A stretch of 46,000 nt of DNA from Neocallimastix lanati (nom. inval.) (Eukaryota; Neocallimastigomycota; Neocallimastigomycetes; Neocallimastigales; Neocallimastigaceae): NCBI GenBank assembly GCA_016946835.1, contig JACVTC010000097.1:404001-450000 (forward strand), given 5' to 3'. The position numbers and the translations under genes were made by a program. The notes beneath the pieces are model-generated. The model was not told where the DNA came from. It made no database searches and saw only the letters and a program-made list of their open reading frames with translations. This document shows, in pieces, positions 30,801 through 44,409 of this stretch (position 1 is its first letter; each line of letters begins with the position of its first letter).

Positions 30801-33354
30801 ATTATTAATTCAGAAATACAAGAGGAATGTTGGGGAAAATTATTGGTAATAATATATAATTTATTCTTAAAAGAAATTTAAAATTTTTTTTATATATAGG
30901 TTTATATATTATCTTGAATTAAATATAAATTAAATTCAAAAATATTATTTTTTATTTATTAAAAGGGATTATCTACAATGACAGATTTAAAGTATTCAGA
31001 TGTTATATCATTCTATTCAAAATATAAATTCAAAGTAAATTAATATATTATAAATAAATTTATTGAATAATAAATTATTAATATATTAGCAGTATTAACA
31101 TTTGAATATATATATATTATTTATTCATTTAAAATATATTATTTTCTTAATTACACATAAATTTTTTAAATTAAAGATAAATTATCTTTTTATTACGAAT
31201 TTTGAAATATTTAATAAATATTTATCTTTTTGTATTTCAGAAAATATTGTTACTGACATCATTAATGATTGTATAGATTTAATAAATGACTATAAAAGCA
31301 TAATTAATGAAAAAATTAAATCCAAATTTTTAATTCAGGTAATAAGAATAACACAATATTTATTTTTATATTAAAAATTTTACTAACAAAAGTATTAATT
31401 TTAAATAAATATAAATATATATTTAATATATATATAAAGATATCAAATCAAATTGATTTTATTAAAAGTTATCTTTCTTTTCATTTGGATAAAAAAAACG
31501 TATTAAAAAAAATCTTTTTTTTTTTTCTATAAAATCATTAATTTAAATTAATCAATATTAAACTAAATATATATATTTTTTCTAATATTTTATTTTCAGT
31601 TTTACATAATTATTGATTTTTTTAAGAAATTATTCAAATTAGATAATCAGTTTATTGATAAATATGCTTCTTCAATTTGTAAAGATGAATTTTGTAAAAT
31701 TTATTTGTCATTATTAGAACCTTCAATTAATTTAAAAGTTAAAAGTGAATCTCTTAAACTCTTCCCTATATTCGATTCTCTTTTAACCAATAATTATAAA
31801 GATCAGGTATATTAAAATAAAGAAAAAAATATAAATAAAAAAAAAAAATAAAAATATTATAAATAATATATTTAATATACTGATCAATATTTAATAAATA
31901 TTAAAAAGCTTGAAAAATCAATTGAATTTATTATTTATAATCAATTTCCGATATCCTCGAATGATATTATTAAAGAAACCTTACAGTATGTATCTCTAAT
32001 TGAAAATCTTAATATTATTTTAATGTAATACTAACTATATAATAATATAATATAATAATTTTTTTATACCTTTTTTATTTATATTACTGTAAGATATATT
32101 GAATATAAAAACACTGTAACAGCATTTATTAATTTATTATCCACTGGTAATTTCATTATAATAAAAAATTTAATTTTATTAACTTGTAAAGAAGAAAACT
32201 TTAAGTATCAAGAAAAAATAAAAGAGTTTATTGCAATTATTATTAATAATTATTCGGAAGAGCAGTTTAATGAATTCACTGATTATTGCATGGAGTAATT
32301 TAATTATTTAATAATAAAAATTTTATTAAATTTAAAAATATATAAATATGTAGTTATTGATTATTAATTATTTATATAAATTACAAATATAACCTAAATT
32401 AGAGTTTTATTGAATAATAAGGCATTACCATTGGTCAGAGTTAATGTAATAAAGCAATATTTAATACCAGCATTAATTCATGTTAACTGCCAATTTAAAA
32501 TAAAATTTTATTCAAAACATATAAAATCATTAACTAAAGTTATAAAAGAACAGTTAATCAATAAAGAAGATGAATTGTGTATTCAATTAAATATTCATTC
32601 AAGTATATTCAATATATTACAAATATCCTTTTTTAATATTTACATTTTTGTTCTAAATAAGTTAGAAAAAAAAAGTGGAACTTTTTTTAAAATAAATATA
32701 TAAAAAAGATATTATTATCTTTAATTTTTTTTTCTTTATGTAATTGATTTTTAATACATTATGTATGAGTATTTACCAAATACAGAAGTTAACGGTGCTA
32801 ATAGTCCTATCAATAAAGCTTTTTGCGATGGAAATGTGAAAAATGGCAAAGAACTTTTAACAAATCTTATGAAACCTGTAGCATATATTGCAAGATCTGT
32901 TACTGTAAATATATAAATATTATAATTTTTTTTAAATTAATTTAAAAATAATCTTTTTTAAAATAATTTATTTTATTATATTAAATATAATATAAATGAA
33001 TATTGAATAGAATATAAATAGTAATAATGAAGATTATTTAAAAGCAAATAAATATTATAAGCAATCATCATATTGTTTAATTGCTGCTATGCTTTATTGT
33101 ACTCAAACGAAAGAAAATTTTTTTAATGTGTTTTTATTCCAAGAAAACGATGCAAAAAATGAAAAAATTTGGGAAAATATTGTTGATACTCATCATAAAA
33201 TATTCTTTAAAGTAGAAGATGGAGTTCCTCCTAAAAAGAGTAAAAGATATTATGAAAATATTCAATATAGAAAGAATATAATTAGAAAGCAAAAAGATAA
33301 CTTTTCTAGTTTTCTTTCAGCTAGTAGTTTAAGTCAGGTATTTAAGTTTTTAAA

Positions 33355-33396
<42 letters not shown>

Positions 33397-34111
33397 AACT
33401 CTTTAATTAAATTTAATAAATTAATATTTAATAGTTTTATTTTAAATTATTAAAATCTAATTATATTCTATTTATAGTCTGTCGACTTTTTAGGTGGAAA
33501 TGATGATATGGATTTTAATAATCAATTTAATGAAAATGAAACTAATAATAATGAAAACGATCTTTATAATAAAAATGAAATTAAAAAGAATTATGAATAC
33601 AAGTAATTATTATAATAATAATTCAATATATAAAAATTAAATAATAAATATATATATTTATTTAAAAATTAATTTATACATATTACATATATTATTATTA
33701 TTATTTTTATTATTATTACTAAAATAAATGTACATTATACTTCTTTTCTATATTAATTTATATATTGTTATTGTATATAAAAGTGAAACTTTTTTTGATA
33801 AAGATTGTGTAAATGATAATATTTGTATGCCTATTATCCTAAAAATTATAAAAAAGATTTCAAATAACTCCATGAAGGCTCCAACTCAAGAAACTACAAT
33901 TCCTGCATGGATGAATGCTATATTAAAAACATTCACCTCATATGCTACTCATATAAATGTCAAAATTTTTATTGCAAAATTAATAATGAATTATTCTGAT
34001 CCATTCATTCCATATGTAAATTCATGGTATATTCCTTTAGTAAAATTTATATCTAGTGGTGAAAATTTTAATGATGGCTTTACCTATTTTATAGAAGTAA
34101 ATATATACATA

Positions 34112-34154
<43 letters not shown>

Positions 34155-36218
34155 TCGAAGAAAGAAAAAAAATTATTAAAAAAATAATAATTAAAATTAC
34201 TAAGAACTAAATATTTTATAAATAAAAAAAACAATATAATAAGGATATATGTAATTTACTTATAAAATGGAAAAATTTTGTAAAAATAGAAAATAACTCT
34301 GAAAATAGATTCAATTTTTCAAATATGATGGTATAATCAAAAATATATTATTAAATTTTATATTACATGACTTTAATAATAATTTTAATAATTATAAGTG
34401 TAAGCTTATTAAAAGAATTTTTTTTTAAAAAAATAGAACTATATAATAAAATATTCAAATATACAAGACGGTTTATCTATTAAAGTAGTCATTGATATCA
34501 TTAATGAATTTTTAAATAAATTTAAAGATTTTATTGATACACCAGTGGTAAAAAAATATAAAAATAATAATTTATTCTATATACTTATGAAGAAAAATTA
34601 AAATTAACTAATTAATTATATTTATTTATCATTTATTAAATTTAATAACAGGAAATTTTATATAAATTCTTAAGTAATAAAAATAATAGTGATGAACAAT
34701 ATAGTGTTTCAGTTATTAATTTAGCTATTCAAATTTTAGCTTCATTTGTTTCTAATGATATTCCAGAATATAATGAATTAAATATGACTACAAGTGATTC
34801 TTATCCGTCTGAAACAGACTTTTATAGTGTACTAGCGAACTATATACAATATAATCATAAAAATGTTTATGAACCAGCTTCAGAGGTTATATATATATAT
34901 ATATATATATAAATTTATTATTTAAAAAATAATGGTATAATTTAAATAATTTAAATTTTAAATTTAAATAATTATTTTATTTTTTTTTAAAGTTATGTGG
35001 ACTAATATTAAAGAGATTAAAGAAAACTGGTATGAATGAAGCAATTCTTAATATTATTACTAATAAGGTATGCATTAATATTACATATATATATATATAT
35101 AATATTAATGTGATATGAACACTAAATACTTAATATTATAATAGCTTGAATTATTAAACCCTGTTAATACTAAAAATAGAACAGTAGACAAATTTATAAT
35201 TTGTCTTCATCAAATTGGTATAAATTATGAAGAAATTTTAGATAAGTATTTAGTTCTGATTCTATTTTTATTCCCTAATCTTTCTATTGATAGAAAAATT
35301 CAAGCCTTAGAGATTATTCGTTTAAGATGCCAAACTAGAAAAGATACATTGTTTGATGAATTAAAAGGAAAAGAATTAGAAAGTTTATTAAAAAATAGGT
35401 AACAATATAAAAATAATGAATATTTAATTTATTTGTATTTTCAAAAAAGAGATAAATAAAAAAGTGATTCTTAATATTACTAAATATGTTATTATATATA
35501 TATATGTATTTATTAATATGTTATTTAGCTCAGAAAACATTCAATACTTAACACTTGATATTATTTACAATATAAAAGATGTATTATCTATAAATCAAAT
35601 CAAATTTTTTTTAAATAATTCAAATCATTTTATAAAACATTCATCATTGAGATGCCGTAATATATATTATGCCATTTTAAAATACATTTATCAAGTAAAT
35701 ATGGATGAAGAAATTAAAAATTCGGTGAAGGTATCTTTACTTAATGGTTTAGCAGATTCTGATGAAGAAATTAGAAATAATATTTTATCAATATGGCATG
35801 ATTCCTCATTAGTTGATTCTACCTTTGACCTTTTTGATAGAGTTTTAAAGTAAAAAATAATTACATAGAAAAAAATATAAAATATAATAAAACTTCAATA
35901 TTTTTTATTTATATAAATTTTTATTACAATATATTATAATATTAACTTATATAATATATCTATTTAAATTTATAATATTAAAGTTCATTATATTCATCTG
36001 AAACGGAATCAATATATTTATCTTATGCTACGCCTATTTTATTATTGTCCTTATCAGATTTAGAAAATAGTTTATTTAAGAATTCTTTACCCAATGCGAT
36101 ATTTGGTAAAAATAAAAAATTTAATATGTCTTTTATTAGTTCATCTATGGATCCTCTTTTTACCTCATCTCAAAATAATAAGGTATAAAATACAAATAAT
36201 TTATTTAATAATATATTC

Positions 36219-36285
<67 letters not shown>

Positions 36286-36335
36286 ATATAAATATTAATT
36301 GATAATTAATTTACTTTTTTATTTATTTATTTATT

Positions 36336-36366
<31 letters not shown>

Positions 36367-39156
36367 ATTTTTTCAAAAATATCACTTTTATTTAGAATTA
36401 TAATAATATGATCTATTCAAGTCAAAAAGAATTATCATTTACCCCAACTATTGAAATGGGTATTTACATATGAATAATGTTTACTTATATATATTTATAT
36501 TAAAATAATAATTTATGTTTAAATACATGTATACGTATATATTAGGTACACAATTTAGTTATAAACCATCTTATTCTCAATCCACCTTAATAGTAAATTT
36601 TGAAATTAACAACTTAAATATAAATACTATTAAAAGCAGTAATAAAAATAGTATTTCATTAAACAATGATAACAATGATAAAACAATTTCAAATAGTCAA
36701 AGAGATGAAAATAGATTATTAGTACCTCAAAGAAGAAGAGCTCTTAGATATAAAAAAACATCTAATGCAAGAAAAATATTTTTCGCTAATGCAGCTGAAT
36801 TGAAGAAAAAAAGAATTCAAAAGCATTTAAAACTAGGTGTTAGTATAACATATATATTCTACATAAAATAATTAAACTAAATTTAATTAATGATTGTTTA
36901 GTTATTTATATTAAATTTAAAAAAATATGAATTATTAAATTAACAATTAATTAATACTTTTTTAAATTAATATGTAGAAACAAGCAAAAGATAAATTGGT
37001 ATATACTTTAAGAAATTATAAAGAAGGTGAACTTCCTGATATTCAAATTAAATATAAAGAAATAATTCAGCCTCTTCAAGCACTTGCCATTGCTGATACA
37101 GATATATCTAAAAATTTATTTATTATGATTCTCGAATCGATATGGTCTAAAAAAGATGAAATTATGGTAATTAGTTTTTATATTTTAATTTTTATTTTAT
37201 TTTTTTTCATTTGGTTTTATTATTAATATTAATAATAATAGTAATAATTATATTATTATTTTAAATATTAATTATATTATTGATATACTAAATCATTATC
37301 AATTTATTAAAATTAAAAATAATAATAAAAATAATTACATTCAATTTTTTATTTATTTATATATATTACTTTAGAATGATAAAGAATGTAATCAGTTCAC
37401 TGAAAAAGTTGAAAAATGTATTAATAATATACTTCAGAATACAATAAATTATGATTTCTCATTTATTACTGCAATACTTGTAATACATAATTATATATAT
37501 ATTCATATATATATTATTTACTTTTTTATTTATATATTATTTTTCATTTATTCACTTTTTTTTTTCTTTTTTTTTATAATTATTAGACTTTTTGTTTAAA
37601 AGAAAATATTTATATTGATACAAATATTTTAAAAACAATTGGAATGAATAGTAATAATCAATCTTTAGCTATTTTACTTATTGAAAATATACATTTAAAT
37701 CATCAGGAGAAATCTCAATCTATTATCGATTCTGATAATAAAAGATTATGGAATAACTTAGCTCAGCTTTATAAATCTATTGGAGAAAATGAGATATATA
37801 GAAATATTGAAGAAAGTAAAATTAAAGCTAATCAGTCATTAAAAGGTTAAAAAAAAAGAAGATATATATATCTATAATTATATTTTAATGATAAAGTTAA
37901 AAAAAAAAATTATATGTTTATTAACTTTTTTAATTATTAATAAATAAAAAAAATTTTATATTTTTATTTTTAATATTTTTATATAATAGATGCTATTGAA
38001 ATGGAAGTATTAGGTTTATATCAAGACGCTTTAAATATTTATTCAAATACATTGGAAAATCTCAATCAAACAACTGATGAATATGAAGTATAAAATTTAA
38101 TATATTAATATAATTTATTAATTAATTTTGTAATATTTAATTATAAATTATTTATTATATCAATTCATATATGAAATTATATAATTTAATAATTAATAGG
38201 TAAGTCTCTGTGAGCAAGGAAGATTAGAATGCTATAATAAAGTAAGCATTCTTTAAAATATTATTTATAAGTGCGTCTAATATTATTTATATAATACAAT
38301 ATATCAATTATTAATTTCTATTTATATTTATCCATAGCTTGGAAGTTGGTCAGACCTTGTAGATAATGTTACAGATATAAGCAACAATAATATTGAAAGT
38401 TTATGGGATAATAATAAAAAAGTAAGGATTAATGATAATAGTACATATAAATAATATATATATATAAAGTATAATTAATATGAATTTATTTATTAATGCT
38501 TAATAAATTAGGATTTACTTAACTATTTTATTCGAGGATATATTAAATTGCATCAAGGATATTATGATAGAGAAAAGAATTATCATGAATGGGATGATAA
38601 TAATAAAAATCCTGTTATTCAACTTTTGGAGGATGCTCTTAAAGATAATAATAAAAGGTAATAAATATTGATTTATATTATTTATTTTTAAATTATATAT
38701 GAATCATATCAAAATACGACTTATATTAAAATAATGATAATATTTAAATTTTTTAGAGATCTTGTTAATACTAATTATCCATATGGTAAAAAAAAAAAAA
38801 AAAAAAAAAAATAAATAAATAAATAAAAAATTTGTACATTAAAAAAATCTAAGATATTTCTTATAATTATTGTAATTATTAATAACTAACAAAAATATTT
38901 ATTATCGAAATAAATTAAAAATCATTTAATTACATATAAATATAATATAGAACTCTCAGTAATTAGTATGATGGAAAATAATATTAATCAAACTCGATTT
39001 TATATATATCAAACATATGAAATGATATTTAAATTATTATCTAATTCAAATTATTTTACCAATAATAATCATTTAATAAAAGCTAGTGAAATTCAATCTG
39101 TAATTTTATATATATTATTTATTTATATATTAATGGAATAATAGAATTTTAATAGT

Positions 39157-39199
<43 letters not shown>

Positions 39200-39253
39200 T
39201 ACTTTTTATAATTTTAAGTTATTATATGATAAATATATAATAAAAATATATAA

Positions 39254-39291
<38 letters not shown>

Positions 39292-40984
39292 CATTAAAAT
39301 AATTGAATAATGATAAAATAATAAAAAAACAAGATTTTAGAAATATCAGAAGCCGTTGATTTTATTGAAAATATTAATTCAGATCATTCTAAATATATAT
39401 TTAATAAAATGATTTCTAAATGGGATACCAGATACCCATCAAATAACGAAATATCGATTGATTATTGGTTTGATATATGTGAGAACAGAGAAACTATACT
39501 AAATCAGATTAAGAAAGCTATTGAAAATGACAGTAATATTAACAATAATGATTATTACAATAAAAAATTGATCGAACATAAAAAAAATATATGGTTAACT
39601 TGCAGTAAAGCTGCATTAGAAATGAAAAATTTCTTTGTAGTAGCTACCTGCCTTAGTAAAAGTAAAAATTATGGTCTTTCAAAAATGGAATTTTCTTATG
39701 AAGCTATTAAATATATTGTAACTGAATTAAAAACATTAAAAGATTCAAACGAAAGATTAAAAAAAATTGTATCTTTGGGTATATCTCTATCTAGTTTATA
39801 TAAGGTAATATTAATAAAAAAGTATATAATAAAAAATTTTTGTATTAAATAATAATACTAATAATAAATATTAAAAATTCTAAAATTTATTTATATATAT
39901 ATTTATATAACATTAATATATAATTTTTATATATATTATCTAAATATATATATTTGTTTTTATAGAAATTAGAAAAAGATCCGAATGATCAATTACTAGC
40001 TAAATTATATCAATTAGATAGTAATTTGTCATCAATTATTCTTGATGATAAGAAATCTATGCATCAAAGTCTTTTAAGTGAATGTCAAAATAATTCAAAA
40101 TTCTCAAAATTTATACCAGAAAACTTTACTGGTGATACAAATTCCTTAATTTATTATTTCCAAGGAAGAGGCTTAAAAAGATTACTGGAAACCCTAAAAA
40201 TATACAAACTTCATGATATGACTGAGGTAAAAGATAAAAATAAAAAATAAAATACAAAATAATAAATAGTAATGTTAATTATTATTAATTTTATACAGGA
40301 AAATAAGAAAATATACCTTTCTATTGCTACATTCTGTGACCAAAGTATAAAAAGAATTGAAAATAGTATTAATGAAAATACATTAAAAGTAAATTTAATT
40401 AATAATATAATAATAATACCTATAAAATATAAAATTATAAATAATAAATTTAATATATATAATTTTTATTTATTTATTTATTCATTCATTTATTTATTTA
40501 TTAATAAAGGATAAAGATTCTATGAATTATAATGAATATTCAAAATTAGAAATTAAATATCTTTTAAAAGCACTTAAGTATGGTTCAATTGAAGGAATTC
40601 AGTTATTTCCAAGATTATTACAATTAATTGAAAATGATGAATCTAATCAACAAGCTTTCATTAAAAATGTATATTTCTATTTATTCATTTATAAAATAAA
40701 ATAAATTATAATATAAATATAAATATTGATTAATTATCTAAATAAAAAAAATATATATTTTTTCTTAATAATTTTTATAAAATAGATTGAAGGAATTGAA
40801 CCATGGTTATTTATTAGATGGATACCACAAATTACTGCGCTTTTAGATAAAGATTGTGGTTATACTTTAATTCCATTGTTAAAAAAAGTAATAATAAATA
40901 TGATTTTTTTGTTGTTATTTTTGTTATAAATATATATATATATATATATTAATTAATAAATATTTATATTAAACTTTTATTATA

Positions 40985-41015
<31 letters not shown>

Positions 41016-43189
41016 TATTTAACGTAATTAATAATAAAAAATAGATAGCATTAAGTTTTCCTAATGCTCTTAGCTACCCATTAAATATTAGTTGTGAACA
41101 ATACAATTTTGAAACTGAAATATCAAGTAAAAATGGTATTAATGTAGAAGAAGAAGTTAAAAAATTAAAAGAAATTATTTATGATGAGCAAAATGAAAAC
41201 TTTATAATGGAATTACAAAGATTATCTGAACCTATTCATATTTATAAAGATTATGCTGAAAAAATAGCTGTAACTTAATAATGCATATAAATTAATTCGT
41301 TATAAATATTATTTTTAATTTAAGATTAATGTATTCCTTTTCTTTATATTATTATTTAATATTTCTTAATAATAATAGGAAGTATTAAGTAGTAAAGAAA
41401 AATCAAGTAAAAAAATTGAAAATTTAAAAGAATACTCAAACGTTATTCATGAATATTTAATTGAACCACCATCAAATAAAGCTGGAACAATATATATCCT
41501 TTATTATATTTTATTTTCAAATTTATAATTTTTTTATTTTTTTCTCTTTAACTCTTAATTATTACATATGAAATTTTCGAAAAAATATAAAAATGAATTA
41601 AAAAAGGTTTTTGGTATGATCTAATATAATAAATTAATAATACAAATTTTATAAATATCAATATTATGATAATACTATATATTATATTAATTTTAAAAAA
41701 ATTATTAATTAATTCTAATTAATCAACATTTTTATATAATATTTTTATTGATTATTTTTAATGTAAGCTTTATCCAATTTAGTTAAAGCAAAACCTAAAA
41801 CTTATATGAATATATTCAAGAAACAATTAACTACTTTCCGTAGTGACAAAGAATTTGAGAGAAATGAAACTTATAAAACTCAGTTAAAAAATTATTCAAA
41901 TTGGCTTTCGGAATATCAAGGAAAAAATTATGATAGAGTAATATAAAAATATAAAATATCATAAATTATATATATAACTAAAAATAAAATAAAGTAATTA
42001 TATAAAAGTAAATATTATAATTTCTAATATATATATAAACTATTATTAGGAAATTGAAATACCTGGTCAATATGATGGAAAGTATAATCCAAGATTAAAA
42101 AAGCATAAGATGATTTCTATCTTTAATTCCAATATTTTAGTACTAAATTCTTTGAGAAAACCTAAAAGATTAGAGATAATTGGAGATGATGAGTCACAAC
42201 ATTTATTCCTTGTCAAAGTAATTAAATTATATTTATATATAAAGCATAATAATAATAATGTATATTATTGTATTGAAAAATATTAAATGATTGCAATATG
42301 TATTAATATAATATCTTATATTATAAAACGTAAGGGAGGTGAAGATTTAAGACTTGATCAAAGAATTCAACAATTATTTAATATTATGAATGATTTATTA
42401 ATCAAGGAAGCTTATTGTAAGAAAAATAATATAGCAATAAAAACATATAAAGTTATTCCAATGACTGGCTCTCTAGGTATAATTGAATGGGTTGTAAGTA
42501 TTATATATAAATAAATATTTATAAAAATTTTAATGTTATTTCTATCTCAATTTAATTTAAAAAAAAAAAAAAAAAGAAAAATTAAAAAAAAAAAAAGGAA
42601 ATATAATAAAATTATAAAATAATTTGTTTTATTTAACATTATATCCATATATATATTCTATAGCCTGATACTATATCGATAGGAAGTTGTATACAAGAAA
42701 TGTTAGATGATAAAAATTTAATAACAAATTCTAGAAATATTTATTGTGATTGGGTTAATTCTTTCTATAAAAGAGGAAGTGGTTTGTATAAATTATATAT
42801 ATATATATATTATATTAATAGCAGTTTATTAATTATAAATAAATGTCTTATGCATTTGAAAAATTTGTTAAATATCTATTAATAAATAAAATTAAAAAGA
42901 GAATGTATTCCATACAATGTTTAAAAAGGCTAGTCGTGAAGATACTATTAATAATTTAATAAAGGTGGAAAATCAGATTCCAAAGAGATTAATTAGTAAA
43001 TACTTATTAAAAATTATTAGAACACCTGATATTTATATTAAGATCAGAAATGAATATGCTAATTCTCTTGCAGCTATATCTATTTGTTCATATATTCTTG
43101 GTATGTATAGTTATTATATATATATATAATTAAAATAAAAAAGTGTGTATATATTTCTTTATATATATAAATATTAAATTATATATTTT

Positions 43190-43233
<44 letters not shown>

Positions 43234-43403
43234 CTTTAATTATTAATTGATTATTTATTTACTTAATATATATTTATTTATTTAGGTATTGGGGATCGTC
43301 ACTTAGAAAATATTTTAGTAAATAAAAACAGGTAAATTATACATTTATATATATATATATATATATATTTAATAAATATATTTAAATTATATTTAAATTT
43401 AAC

Positions 43404-43461
<58 letters not shown>

Positions 43462-44365
43462 TGGTCAATTAATTGGAATTGATTTTGGTCATGCATTTGG
43501 GTAAAAAATATATATTTTATTATTTCCTTAAATAATATTTAATTTTTTTTAAAATAGTATATTAATAATATCTTATATATATATAAATATATTATATATA
43601 TATTTATACTTTTTTAAAAAAAATATATCATTGTAAATATAATTATAGTACGGCAACTGAAGTTCTTGCTATTCCTGAAATGGTTCCATTCAGATTAACA
43701 TCTCAAATGGTTGATTGTCTTGATCCATTAGGAATATCTGTTCTTCTTGAAATTCCAATGATCTATATTCAAACAGGTAAATAAAATATAAACAAATAAA
43801 TATATATTTTCCGTCTATTTAAAAAATGTTAAAATAATATAAAAAATTAAATTATATTAAAAAAAAAAAAAAAAAATAGATATATATATATATATATATT
43901 AAATTAAAAAAAAAAAAAAAATAAATAAATAAATAAATAAATAAATTAAAAAAAAAAAATAAAAAAAAAATAAAAAAAAAATAATAATAATAATAAAATA
44001 AAAATAAAAAAAAAAAAAAATAAAAAAAATAAAAAAAAAAAAAAAAAGATAAAATAAAATGATAAATTTAATAAATGAGAATATAATATTAAATGAAAAA
44101 TATTATTAATTAATAATATATAATAATAATATAAAAACAATAAATAAATAAATTTATAATATATTAAAATATTTTATATTGTACTTATAATTTAATTGTT
44201 TAATATTTAATATTTAATATTCATTACAATATATTAATATTTTTCATTTTTTTTTTAGTATTAAGAGAAAATAGCGAAATATTATTAAATGCAATGAGTA
44301 TTTTCATTAATGAGCCTTTGTTAGATTGGAGAAACTTTGCATTACGTCAAGCCAAACAACAAAGT

Positions 44366-44409
<44 letters not shown>

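Noticed and set aside
31235-31240. TTTCAG at 31235-31240 as the acceptor for DNA-PKcs exon 21
   Set aside because: It would be out of phase with exon 20; the upstream AAAG at 31173-31176 gives an open, in-phase exon.
31440-31535. Possible extra DNA-PKcs exon (SNQIDFIKSYLSFHLDKKN in one frame)
   Set aside because: Exons 21 and 22 join in phase 0 and their products align without a gap to human DNA-PKcs. No donor gives a compatible phase for an inserted exon.
43946-44140. Minus-strand Phe/Leu-rich open frame
   Set aside because: It is the complement of the A-rich low-complexity block in DNA-PKcs intron 63.
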